A DNA stretch of 19,467 bases from Desulfovibrionales bacterium GWA2_65_9 (GTDB lineage Bacteria > Desulfobacterota > Desulfovibrionia > Desulfovibrionales > Desulfovibrionaceae): positions 7,595 to 27,061 of the forward strand of contig MGTN01000127.1 in assembly GCA_001799475.1 (NCBI GenBank). The letters are read 5' to 3'. Made by a program: the position numbers and the translations under genes. The notes under the pieces were generated by a model. The model did not search any database. It was not told the origin of the DNA and was given only the letters and a program-made list of their open reading frames with translations. Of the stretch, positions 1 through 5,950 are shown in pieces. The stretch's first letter is position 1. Every line of letters begins with the position of its first letter.

Positions 1-1
1 C

Positions 2-376
2 GGCAGGGGCTGCCAGCCGCACGCCTCGCTCATGTCCTACTGCCCGTCGCCGGACGGCAACGAGTTCTGGCTGGCCACCCTGGCCGGAACGCGGAAATAT
101 GCCAACCTTTGCGCCAGCCCGCGCGCCAGCCTGCTTGTGGATGATCGGCAGGGCGGGGCGCCAAGCCTGGCCCTGACCGTGGAGGCGGAGCTTGTGCCCT
201 TTGCCGATGCCGCAGGCGAGGCCCTGGCGCGCCGGGCGCTGCTCGCACGGCACCCGGAGCTGGCGGGCTTTCTGGCCCTGGACGGGGTGCTGGTGCTGCG
301 TTTGCGGGGCCTGCGCTACCAGCTCCTGCACGGGCTGACCGAGGTTTTCGTCTGGAGCCCCGCAGAAAAGCCTTGA
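2..376 (+). CDS. Pyridoxamine 5'-phosphate oxidase-like flavin-binding protein, 3' part (5' cut by window)
   Basis: The frame is open from the first bases of the window, so the gene begins upstream; the visible part gives about 124 residues ending at TGA 374-376. The start of the visible part reads PHASLMSYCPSPDGNEFWLATL and continues with TRKYANLCASPRASLLVDDR. This is the split-barrel pattern of PNPOx-like flavoproteins: a strand, an 'ATL..TRKY.NL..NPR.SLLVD' core, then a strand carrying the L-T-V-E segment. Family members bind FMN, heme or F420, and many have unknown substrates, so only the fold can be called. The internal ATG at 32 is not a believable start because the fold would lose its first strand. 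Its stop overlaps the predicted promoter of the downstream tRNA gene. Confidence 0.7.
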   Translation, partial: GRGCQPHASLMSYCPSPDGNEFWLATLAGTRKYANLCASPRASLLVDDRQGGAPSLALTVEAELVPFADAAGEALARRALLARHPELAGFLALDGVLVLRLRGLRYQLLHGLTEVFVWSPAEKP

Positions 377-400
377 CGGCACGAGTCGTAACGCTTAATT
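373..400 (+). promoter_or_regulatory. Predicted sigma70-type promoter of tRNA-Arg
   Basis: TTGACG (373-378) is followed after 16 bases by TTAATT (395-400), which places transcription initiation around 407, eleven bases before the mature tRNA. The -35 box overlaps the stop codon of the flavoprotein gene. The layout matches the promoter of the tRNA-Val gene in this window (TTGACA, 16 bases, TTAAAT), which supports it. Confidence 0.5.
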
Positions 401-417
401 GTTCGTTCCTCGCAAGG

Positions 418-493
418 GGGCTCGTAGCTCAGTGGATAGAGCGCCGGACTACGAATCCGTAGGTCGCAGGTTCAAATCCTGCCGGGCCCACCA
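418..493 (+). tRNA. tRNA-Arg(ACG)
   Basis: A complete cloverleaf of 76 nt with an encoded CCA. The acceptor stem is GGGCTCG (418-424) with CGGGCCC (483-489), one G-T pair, and discriminator A490. The D stem is GCTC/GAGC (427-430, 439-442). The anticodon stem is CCGGA/TCCGT (444-448, 456-460), the loop is CTACGAA, and the anticodon ACG at 451-453 is expected to become ICG and read CGU/CGC/CGA. The T arm is GCAGG-TTCAAAT-CCTGC (466-482). The first anticodon-stem pair (position 27 with 43; C444 with T460) is a C-U mismatch. It has its own promoter and terminator, so it is a single-gene unit. Confidence 0.96.
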
Positions 494-501
494 TGAAAGT
501 C

Positions 502-535
502 AAAGGGCTGCCGTCGAAAGACCGCAGCCCTTTTT
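502..535 (+). terminator. Intrinsic terminator of tRNA-Arg
   Basis: AAAGGGCTGC (502-511) pairs perfectly with GCAGCCCTTT (524-533), a ten-base-pair stem with a 12-base loop, running into a T-rich tail at 531-539. It starts nine bases after the tRNA CCA. Its core is nearly identical to the terminator of the aminopeptidase gene about 500 bases away. Confidence 0.9.
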
Positions 536-703
536 CTTTGGTGTCGGCCCTGGCCCCAGCCCGCGTCCCCAGCCTTTTTCCCGGCCTTGGGCCGCAATGG
601 CTGCGCAGGGCGCCTTTGCCGGGCGGGGCGCCGTCCCCTGGGCCTTGCTCCGGTCGCCTGGACGTGCCTGGACTTCCGGGCGCGCCGCTGCTAAAGGGAC
701 CCC

Positions 704-895
704 ATGAAAACAATCACTGGATCATTGGTTCCCGGAAAAAACGGCATGCTGCACCCCATCTTCACCTGCAGCTGCAAGCAGGTCATGGAAGACTATGCCA
801 TGGCCCCGACTGTTGCCGTGGAGTGCCCGAAGTGCCAAGCCACAAAGACCTTCCGCATCGTCGAGTTCGCCCCCCGGCAGTGGCGCATCAAGTAG
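704..895 (+). CDS. Small zinc-ribbon-like protein, 63 aa, function unknown
   Basis: ATG at 704 is preceded by AAAGGGA at a good ribosome-binding distance, and the frame ends with TAG at 893-895. The 63-residue product carries CSC (Cys22, Cys24) and CPKC (Cys41, Cys44). This makes a four-cysteine set spaced like a small zinc ribbon, with hydrophobic and aromatic residues between the two knuckles. The C terminus is basic and ends WRIK. No signal peptide or membrane segment is visible. It stands alone: tRNA-Arg and its terminator lie upstream, and downstream is the 3' end of a convergent gene. I do not recognise a named family. The codon pattern and cysteine spacing support a real gene, but the role is unknown; nucleic-acid binding is only a guess from the fold. 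Confidence 0.6.
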   Translation: MKTITGSLVPGKNGMLHPIFTCSCKQVMEDYAMAPTVAVECPKCQATKTFRIVEFAPRQWRIK

Positions 896-1019
896 ACCCG
901 CTCAGCCTCCCCGTTTAGACCGCGCGGCCTTGGTGCGCTCCTCGTTGACCTTGGCCTGCACCAGCAGGCCCGGGGTCTTGTGCGTTGCCGCCCTTGGGGC
1001 CAGTGTGGGCCAGAGGCCG

Positions 1020-1058
1020 AAAAAAGGGGCTGCCGTCCAAAGACCGCAACCCCCCTTT
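1020..1058 (-). terminator. Intrinsic terminator of the aminopeptidase gene (minus strand)
   Basis: Read on the minus strand, a GC-rich stem (the GGGG run and TTGC pairing with GCAGCCCC) is followed by TTTTTT (complement of 1020-1025). On the plus strand the 3' arm also runs into CCCTTT. It lies 17 bases past the aminopeptidase stop codon. The segment 1027-1052 matches the tRNA-Arg terminator core 505-530 at 24 of 26 positions. Confidence 0.75.
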
Positions 1059-1075
1059 CGCTGTGGCGCGCGCGG

Positions 1076-2275
1076 CTACAGGTCGAACTCGCCGCTCTTG
1101 TAGATGACCTTGCTGCCGCCGCCGCTGAGCTGGGCCGTGACGGTCTTGTCTTCGGTGTTCACCAGGTCCCAGTGCAGGGCCGAGTCGTTGAAGCCCAGCT
1201 GCTTCTTGAGGTCCGCGTCGAGCCTGGACTGGTCGCCGGCATAGGTGTCGGAGTAGCTGGCGCCCACGGCCACGTGGCAGTTGCCAAACGGCCCGCCGAA
1301 GTTCTCGTCAAAGAGCGTGTTGGCCATGAAGGTGTCGATGCGCGAGTGGCGGCGGTCGGTCAGCGAGAACTCGCCCAGCTGCGCCGCGCCCTGGTCCATG
1401 GCCAGCTGCTTCTGCACGAACTCCTGGCCTTCTTTCGCTGTGACGGCCACTGCGCGGCCCTCCTTGAACTCCAGGCGCACGCCCTCCACCCGGTTGCCCG
1501 AGCGGTAGGACGGCTGGTCGGCAAAGTACACGCCCTCGGTGCCGCGCCAGTCGGGCGAGAGGAAGATCTCGAAGCTCGGGATGTTGTGGCCCGAGACCCC
1601 CAGCCAGCGGCGCTCCGCGCCGGGCGTCACAATGAGGTCGCAGCCAGCCGATTCGATGCGCAGGGAGCGGATGTCCAGCGCTCCCAGGGCCTGCTTGACC
1701 CGCTGGGCGTCCTCGAAGACCCCGGCCCAGCGCGCGGCCGGGTCAGCGTCGTCCAGGAAGCAGGCCTTGCGGATCACCCGGGCGTACTCCTCGACGCTCA
1801 GGCCCGCGCAGCGGGCCTGCTCCGGGGTGGGGTAGGCGCACAGCGTCCAGCCGAAGTCGCCGGTCTGCTCACGGCCTTCCATGATTTCGCGTAGGAACTT
1901 CCGGGCCACGGCGGCCTGGCCGATCTTGGCCGGGTCCGTGCCCGCCAGGTGCGTCAGCGAGGCCGGCGCGATGAGCGAGATGAGCCCGGACAGGTTCTGC
2001 ATCAGCTCGCGATCGCCGGGCGGCACGGTCTTGATTTGCGCGTCGGAGCCTTTGCCGTAGAAGGATACTTCCATGGGGCTGGTCAGGTTCTGGCGCGCCA
2101 CGGGAACCATGCCTTGGTCCATGAGCAGGTCGAACACGGCCTCGGCCAGGGGCGTGGCCAGCTGGTCGAAGCGCAGCAGGATGAGGTCGCCCTGCTTGTA
2201 GGGGCTGGTGCGCGCGGTGGTGAGTCCCCACCAGAGGGTGCGGGCGTATTTCTTGAGTTCGTCGGTGCTGAACAT
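1076..2275 (-). CDS. M29-family metallo-aminopeptidase
   Basis: The product is a cytosolic, two-metal-ion exopeptidase that removes N-terminal residues from peptides (AmpS / aminopeptidase T / PepS family). Its 399 residues match the usual length of about 400-415. The M29 metal ligands are visible in order: Glu236 in NIPSFEIF, Glu302 in LGEFSLTD, His334 in GNCHVAVG, and His368 and Asp370 in HWDLVN. The 66-residue gap between the two glutamates equals that reported for aminopeptidase T (Glu250, Glu316). Tyr341 is a candidate for the conserved active-site tyrosine. ATG at 2275 is preceded on its strand by an AAGG element at usable spacing. It is monocistronic, with its own promoter and terminator, divergent from the ferredoxin gene. 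Substrate preference cannot be read from the sequence. Confidence 0.93.
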   Translation of the reverse strand: MFSTDELKKYARTLWWGLTTARTSPYKQGDLILLRFDQLATPLAEAVFDLLMDQGMVPVARQNLTSPMEVSFYGKGSDAQIKTVPPGDRELMQNLSGLISLIAPASLTHLAGTDPAKIGQAAVARKFLREIMEGREQTGDFGWTLCAYPTPEQARCAGLSVEEYARVIRKACFLDDADPAARWAGVFEDAQRVKQALGALDIRSLRIESAGCDLIVTPGAERRWLGVSGHNIPSFEIFLSPDWRGTEGVYFADQPSYRSGNRVEGVRLEFKEGRAVAVTAKEGQEFVQKQLAMDQGAAQLGEFSLTDRRHSRIDTFMANTLFDENFGGPFGNCHVAVGASYSDTYAGDQSRLDADLKKQLGFNDSALHWDLVNTEDKTVTAQLSGGGSKVIYKSGEFDL

Positions 2276-2334
2276 GGGGGGCTGCCTTGGGGAGAAGATT
2301 TCCGGCCGGGCCTTTCGCCGTGCCGGATGCGGGA

Positions 2335-2363
2335 AGCATAGCCCATGCCGCCGGGAACCTCAA
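2335..2363 (-). promoter_or_regulatory. Predicted sigma70-type promoter of the aminopeptidase gene
   Basis: On the minus strand TTGAGG (complement of 2358-2363) is followed after exactly 17 bases by TATGCT (complement of 2335-2340). Transcription would start near 2328, giving a leader of about 53 bases before the ATG. This promoter and the ferredoxin promoter share the 306-base gap 2276-2581. Apart from these two elements and a 140-base ferredoxin leader I see nothing recognisable there. Confidence 0.5.
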
Positions 2364-2408
2364 CCAGGGCTGATTTTGCGGGTTCTCGCAGATGGCTTTC
2401 GCTTTGGC

Positions 2409-2438
2409 TTGACACCAAGCGTGAGGTAGAGCTATCAG
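2409..2438 (+). promoter_or_regulatory. Predicted promoter of the ferredoxin gene
   Basis: A perfect TTGACA at 2409-2414 is followed after 18 bases by TATCAG (2433-2438), four of six matches to the -10 consensus. This would give a leader of about 140 bases before the ferredoxin ATG. A second start closer to the gene, in the AT-rich stretch 2550-2575, cannot be excluded. Confidence 0.4.
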
Positions 2439-2581
2439 CAACCCCGGAGCCTGCGCGCTCGGTTGCTTGCCTACATTGTGCGAGGAAAACGGCGCCTGGC
2501 CCTTCGGACTGCCTCCCCAGCCAGGGGAAAGACCGGAATGGGCTGACGATAATTCCTATTTTTACACACTTGGAGGGTACA

Positions 2582-2770
2582 ATGGGCTACAAGGTTACTG
2601 TCGACAACGACAAGTGCATCGGCGACGGCGAGTGCGTGGACGTTTGCCCCGTGGAAGTCTACGAGCTGCAGGACGGCAAGGCTGTTCCCGTGAACATGGA
2701 AGAGTGCCTGGGCTGCGAGTCCTGCGTGGAAGTCTGCGAGCAGGACGCCATCACCATCGAAGAAGAATAG
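2582..2770 (+). CDS. Seven-iron ferredoxin of the D. africanus ferredoxin III type
   Basis: A 62-residue soluble electron carrier. GGAGGGT lies just before ATG 2582, which decides the start over the longer in-frame reading. The first cluster motif is C12-x2-D15-x2-C18-x3-C22-P; the second is C42-x2-C45-x2-C48-x3-C52. Only seven cysteines are present, with aspartate replacing the second cysteine of the first motif. After removal of Met this is Asp14, the position known in Desulfovibrio africanus ferredoxin III to leave a [3Fe-4S] cluster that can take up a metal and become [4Fe-4S]; the second cluster is a normal [4Fe-4S]. The C terminus is very acidic (EQDAITIEEE), as expected for an electron-transfer partner. 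It is a single gene with its own terminator. Likely partners are oxidoreductases of central anaerobic metabolism, which this window does not show. Confidence 0.96.
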   Translation: MGYKVTVDNDKCIGDGECVDVCPVEVYELQDGKAVPVNMEECLGCESCVEVCEQDAITIEEE

Positions 2771-2791
2771 AGCACGAAAGCAGCTTCGGCT

Positions 2792-2831
2792 GAACGGGCG
2801 GGGGCGGCCAAACGCCGTTCCCGTCCTTTTT
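2792..2831 (+). terminator. Intrinsic terminator of the ferredoxin gene
   Basis: ACGGG (2794-2798) pairs with CCCGT (2820-2824), an inner GGCG/CGCC helix (2803-2806 with 2813-2816) extends the hairpin, and TTTTT follows at 2827-2831. It begins 22 bases after the stop codon. Confidence 0.7.
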
Positions 2832-2908
2832 CGCACCGCACCGCTGTTTTGGCCCTGCCGGGTCAAGGTCGCGGTGCAGCGCGTCCGCCTGCTGGTGGCG
2901 GCCTTGGC

Positions 2909-2931
2909 GCCGGGTGGACCCCGGCTTTTTT
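2909..2931 (+). terminator. Strong intrinsic terminator with no obvious upstream gene
   Basis: GCCGGG (2909-2914) pairs with CCCGGC (2920-2925) around a five-base loop, followed by TTTTTT (2926-2931). It lies 78 bases after the ferredoxin terminator. It may be a backup terminator or the 3' end of an unannotated small RNA; upstream, GCACCGC near 2833 can pair with GCGGTGC near 2872. Confidence 0.7.
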
Positions 2932-3040
2932 GTATGCGCCGGACCCCTTTACTAATGCCCGGCGCGTGCCCATATTGCCCTGATGCCTCCGGCCCGGAGG
3001 CCTTGCGCCGCCCACGGCGAATTCCCTTGAGGAGTCCTGC

Positions 3041-4114
3041 ATGGCCCTTGATTTCAACGAATTTTTCAAAAAGTATGCGGCAATCATCGGCGAGTCCGAT
3101 CAGGTCTTTGGAACCGTGCGCGCGCGCTTCGCCGAGAATGTGCGCTGCGAAAAAGGCTGCTCCGACTGCTGCCACGCCCTGTTCGACCTGACCCTGGTGG
3201 AGGCCCTGTTCCTGAACGCGGCCTTCAGCGCCCGCTTCCAGGGCAAGGACCGCACCCGGATTCTCAAGCGCGCCGACGAGGCCGACCGCCTGGTGCACCG
3301 CCTCAAGCGCGACGCCTTCCGCGCCGTGAAGGACGGCCAGAACGCCCAGGAGATCCTGCTCGAAATGGCCAAGGTCCGCGTGCGCTGCCCGCTTCTGGAC
3401 GACGAGGGCCTGTGCGAGATGTACGACGCGCGCCCGGTCACCTGCCGCATCTACGGCGTGCCCACGGCCATTGGCGGCGAGGCCCACACCTGCGGCAAGT
3501 CCGGCTTTGAGAAGGGCAAGGCCTACCCCACGGTGTACCTGGACCGCATCCAGGACCGGCTGTACGCCCTGAGCCACGAGCTGGCCACCGGCCTGAACAC
3601 GCGCTTCAAGGGCCTGGGCGATGTCCTGGTGCCTGTGTCCCTGGCGCTCTTGACCGAATATTCCGAGGAGTACCTGGGCATCAAGAAGCCCGGGTCCGAG
3701 GCCAAGGCCGAAGCCAAGGCCAAGGCCGCCCCGGCCAGCAAGGCGACCGGGATGGCCGCAAGACTCGCCGCAGGGAAGGCCAAGGGCAAGGGCTTGGCCG
3801 AGTGCTCCGGCTGCTCGCCGGAGACCAAGCAGGGCGGCTGCGGGGGCTGTGCGCCCAAGAGCTTCACCATTGGCCAGGCGCCGGAGAGGCCGGCCAAAAA
3901 GGCCGTTGCGAAGAAGCCTGCCGACAAGGCTGCTGCGAAGCCGACGGCCAAGGCCGCAGCAAAGCCCTCTGCCAATGAAACGGCAAAGCCAGCGGCCAAG
4001 AAGCCAACGGTCGCCGCAGCCAAGACGCCTGCCGCCAAGCCTGCGGCCAAACCGACGGGCAAGGGCGCGGCAAAGCCGTCTGCCAATAAAACGGCGAAGC
4101 CGGGCAAGGGGTAG
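3041..4114 (+). CDS. YkgJ-family cysteine-cluster protein with Lys/Ala/Pro-rich tail
   Basis: GAGGAG precedes ATG 3041 at ideal spacing. Residues 1-215 form a YkgJ/UPF0153-type domain, thought to bind zinc or an Fe-S cluster. The first group is Cys36, Cys40, Cys43, Cys44 (CEKGCSDCC). The second is Cys116 (RCPLL), Cys125 (GLC), Cys135 in the family hallmark YDARPVTCRIYG, and Cys151. Residues 217-250 are rich in Lys-Ala. A second small Cys set, CSGC and CGGC (Cys255, 258, 267, 270), follows. Residues 280-357 are almost only Ala, Lys, Pro and Thr in AAKP-type degenerate repeats, like histone H1-type or ribosome-associated tails. Simple YkgJ proteins are much shorter, so the tail is an addition. 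The gene opens a tight four-gene block. Function is unknown; nucleic-acid binding by the tail is inference. Confidence 0.85.
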   Translation: MALDFNEFFKKYAAIIGESDQVFGTVRARFAENVRCEKGCSDCCHALFDLTLVEALFLNAAFSARFQGKDRTRILKRADEADRLVHRLKRDAFRAVKDGQNAQEILLEMAKVRVRCPLLDDEGLCEMYDARPVTCRIYGVPTAIGGEAHTCGKSGFEKGKAYPTVYLDRIQDRLYALSHELATGLNTRFKGLGDVLVPVSLALLTEYSEEYLGIKKPGSEAKAEAKAKAAPASKATGMAARLAAGKAKGKGLAECSGCSPETKQGGCGGCAPKSFTIGQAPERPAKKAVAKKPADKAAAKPTAKAAAKPSANETAKPAAKKPTVAAAKTPAAKPAAKPTGKGAAKPSANKTAKPGKG

Positions 4115-4118
4115 CCCC

Positions 4119-4472
4119 GTGGAACAGATGTACACCCCGGCGCAGATCGAGGAGCAGAAGCGCGCCATGTACGAGCGCATGACGCCCCGGCGCAGGCGCT
4201 TTGTGGACCGCATCGGCTACGCGCAGTGGGATCCGTTCCAGGGCCCGTTTGATCCCATCGACATCCGCAAGGACCGCATGGGCTACACCGCCCACGAGCT
4301 GCTGAACAAGTACTTCAAGACGCTGCCCGCCATCCCGGACCCGGACTACATGCAGACCCTTTCCGAGTTCATGGTCCTCCTGGTCATGAACATCGAGAAG
4401 GTCCGGCCCATCCTGGAGTTCAGCGACTGGTACAACGCCCTGCTCAAAGAGCGTGGCGTCACCCTGAAATAA
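4119..4472 (+). CDS. Conserved-looking hypothetical protein, 117 aa
   Basis: GTG at 4119 is chosen because AAGGGG at 4106-4111 sits at the correct distance. The in-frame ATG at 4128 would leave that site 16 bases away, although it remains possible. The gene starts four bases after the stop of the YkgJ-type gene, so the two are probably translationally coupled. The 117-residue product is soluble. It has a charged N-terminal helix (roughly 6-30, with the basic run PRRRRF), a middle segment rich in Pro, Asp and aromatics (WDPFQGPFDPIDIRKDRMGY), and a helical C-terminal half (about 57-112). There are no cysteines, no membrane segments and no motif I can name. The context, with repeat-scaffold proteins downstream, suggests a partner in a shared complex, but that is inference only. 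Confidence 0.75.
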   Translation: MEQMYTPAQIEEQKRAMYERMTPRRRRFVDRIGYAQWDPFQGPFDPIDIRKDRMGYTAHELLNKYFKTLPAIPDPDYMQTLSEFMVLLVMNIEKVRPILEFSDWYNALLKERGVTLK

Positions 4473-4504
4473 CGGCGCGCGTGCGCTGCCTGGAGAATCA
4501 AGCC

Positions 4505-5137
4505 ATGTCCGAAGAGCCGAAGTTCAACAACGTCGACGAGTATATCAAGCACCTGAAAGAGCAGCTCATGGCCAACTCGGAGTGCGGCAACACGCACTAC
4601 AACCTGGGCGTGGCCTACCTGTCCAAGCGCGAGTACATGGACGCCGAGCACTGCTTCCGCGAGGCCACGGCCAATTCGCCGAAGATGGCCGAGGCCTATG
4701 TGCAGCTGGGCGGCATCTGCCTGGAGCGCGGCGACCTGGAAGGCTGCCTGAACTTCAACCGCATCGCCACGCAGCAGCGCCCGTTCTTTGCCGTGCCCTG
4801 GGGCAACATCGGCTTCGTGCTGCTGCAGCTGGGCGATTCCGGCAAGGCCATCGAGTCCTTGAAGAAGGCCATCAAGTACGACCCCGGCTTTGTGCAGGCC
4901 CTGGCCACCCTGGGTAGCGCGCACTTTTCGCGCGGCGAGCTGGACGACGCGCTCACCAGCCTCAAGAAGGCCGTGGAGCTGCAGCCCATGTTCGGCCCGG
5001 CCTGGAACAACCTGGCCCTGGTGCAGGCCGAAATGGGCGAATGGGCCGCTGCGGCCGAGTCCGTCAAGAAGGCCCAGGCCAGCGGCTACGAAGTGCCCCA
5101 GGCCTTCCTGGACGAGATCGCCCAGAACACCAAGTAG
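4505..5137 (+). CDS. Tetratricopeptide-repeat protein, 210 aa
   Basis: ATG 4505 is preferred over the upstream in-frame GTG at 4481 because TGGAGA at 4490-4496 lies about eight bases before it. After a charged N terminus, five consecutive 34-residue TPR units can be laid out at about 28-59, 60-93, 94-127, 128-161 and 162-195. Each shows the W/Y-x2-LG...Y/F...A...Y/F...A...P signature, for example HYNLGVAYLSKREYMDAEHC and VPWGNIGFVLLQLGDSGKAI. No signal peptide or membrane anchor is present, so it is a cytoplasmic protein-protein interaction scaffold. It lies 32 bases after the 117-residue gene and 17 bases before the HEAT-like gene, in one apparent operon. The binding partner is unknown. Confidence 0.92.
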   Translation: MSEEPKFNNVDEYIKHLKEQLMANSECGNTHYNLGVAYLSKREYMDAEHCFREATANSPKMAEAYVQLGGICLERGDLEGCLNFNRIATQQRPFFAVPWGNIGFVLLQLGDSGKAIESLKKAIKYDPGFVQALATLGSAHFSRGELDDALTSLKKAVELQPMFGPAWNNLALVQAEMGEWAAAAESVKKAQASGYEVPQAFLDEIAQNTK

Positions 5138-5154
5138 GGCGGACCGGAGGCCGT

Positions 5155-5883
5155 ATGGCCCACTCCCGCGACCTCAAGCGCGCCCTGCGCGCGATCCTGT
5201 CCGAGGACGGCTGGGCTGATGGCCTGGCCGAACTCGACGGGATTGCCGCGCGCCGTCTCACCGGACCGCTGTTCTCCCTGCTCCTGGACCCGTCCGAGGC
5301 CGTGCGCTGGCGCGCGGTTGCGGCTTTTGGCCGGACAGTGGCCCGCATGGCCGAGAGCAAAGATCCCGGCGAGGGCCTGGAGGCCGCCCGGGTGGTGCTG
5401 CGCCAGTGCCTCTGGCGGCTGAACGAGGAGTCCGGCGGCGTGGGCTGGGGCGTGCCCGAGGCCCTGGCTGAGACGCTCTCCCGGCACCGGCGGCTGGCGT
5501 TGGAGTTCCACCGCGTGCTGGCCTCCTATGTCCGCGAACCGGAATGCGGCGAGGGCAACTGCCTGGACCACGTGCCCCTGCGCCGGGGCGTATACTGGGG
5601 CTTGGGCCGTCTGGCCCAGGCGTTCCCGGACCTGCTGGAGCGCGAGGTGTCCACCCTCAGGGCGGGCCTTGCCGAGGACGACGGCGCTTGCCGGGGCCTG
5701 GCGGCCTGGGCCCTGGGCATTCTTGGGGCCAAGGGCATCCCTGGGGCCGGGGACGCAGGGCCTGAACTGGCCCAGCTTGTGTCCGACCCGGCCGAGGTGG
5801 TGCTGTTTGTTGACGGCGGGCTGCGCCGGACCACCACCGGTGCCCTGGCGGGCGAGGCCCTCAAGCGGTTGGCGGGTATCTGA
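5155..5883 (+). CDS. HEAT-like repeat protein (resembles Desulfovibrio DVU0298-type proteins)
   Basis: ATG 5155 follows GGAGG closely and removes a 38-codon extension that would lie inside the TPR gene. The 242-residue product is Ala/Leu/Arg-rich and almost entirely helical. It contains phrases typical of HEAT-like armadillo repeats: PLFSLLLDPSEAVRWRAVAA (37-56), RRGVYWGLGRLAQAFP (143-158) and CRGLAAWALGILGAKG (179-194). The central NEESGGVGWGVPEALAE (90-106) and the Cys131/Cys136 pair look conserved-type rather than repeat filler. I associate this arrangement with a family in Desulfovibrio named after DVU0298; that recollection is not verified. No membrane segment is visible. It is the last gene of the block and has no clear terminator before the tRNA-Val promoter. 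Confidence 0.8.
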   Translation: MAHSRDLKRALRAILSEDGWADGLAELDGIAARRLTGPLFSLLLDPSEAVRWRAVAAFGRTVARMAESKDPGEGLEAARVVLRQCLWRLNEESGGVGWGVPEALAETLSRHRRLALEFHRVLASYVREPECGEGNCLDHVPLRRGVYWGLGRLAQAFPDLLEREVSTLRAGLAEDDGACRGLAAWALGILGAKGIPGAGDAGPELAQLVSDPAEVVLFVDGGLRRTTTGALAGEALKRLAGI

Positions 5884-5902
5884 ATTTCGGCGCAATTCTC
5901 TG

Positions 5903-5930
5903 TTGACAACCAGGAAGCCCTGGCTTAAAT
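5903..5930 (+). promoter_or_regulatory. Predicted sigma70-type promoter of tRNA-Val
   Basis: A perfect TTGACA (5903-5908) is followed after 16 bases by TTAAAT (5925-5930). Transcription should begin near 5937, about 14 bases before the mature tRNA. Spacing and boxes match those of the tRNA-Arg promoter. Confidence 0.65.
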
Positions 5931-5950
5931 GAATCTCCCTTGAGCAAAAT

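Noticed and set aside
2345..2581. N-terminal extension of ferredoxin from the in-frame ATG at 2345
   Set aside because: The extension has no protein-like pattern, crosses the predicted promoter, and the real start at 2582 has GGAGGG and matches the family length.
3700..4110. Repetitive DNA at the end of the YkgJ-type gene as a mobile or CRISPR-like repeat
   Set aside because: The repeats follow codon periodicity and encode AAKP-type protein repeats in frame; it is coding low complexity.
2471..4213. A 580-codon minus-strand frame opposite ferredoxin and the YkgJ-type gene
   Set aside because: Its Arg/Gly/Leu repeats mirror the Ala/Lys repeats of the plus-strand gene; ferredoxin and the YkgJ domain are unmistakable on the plus strand.
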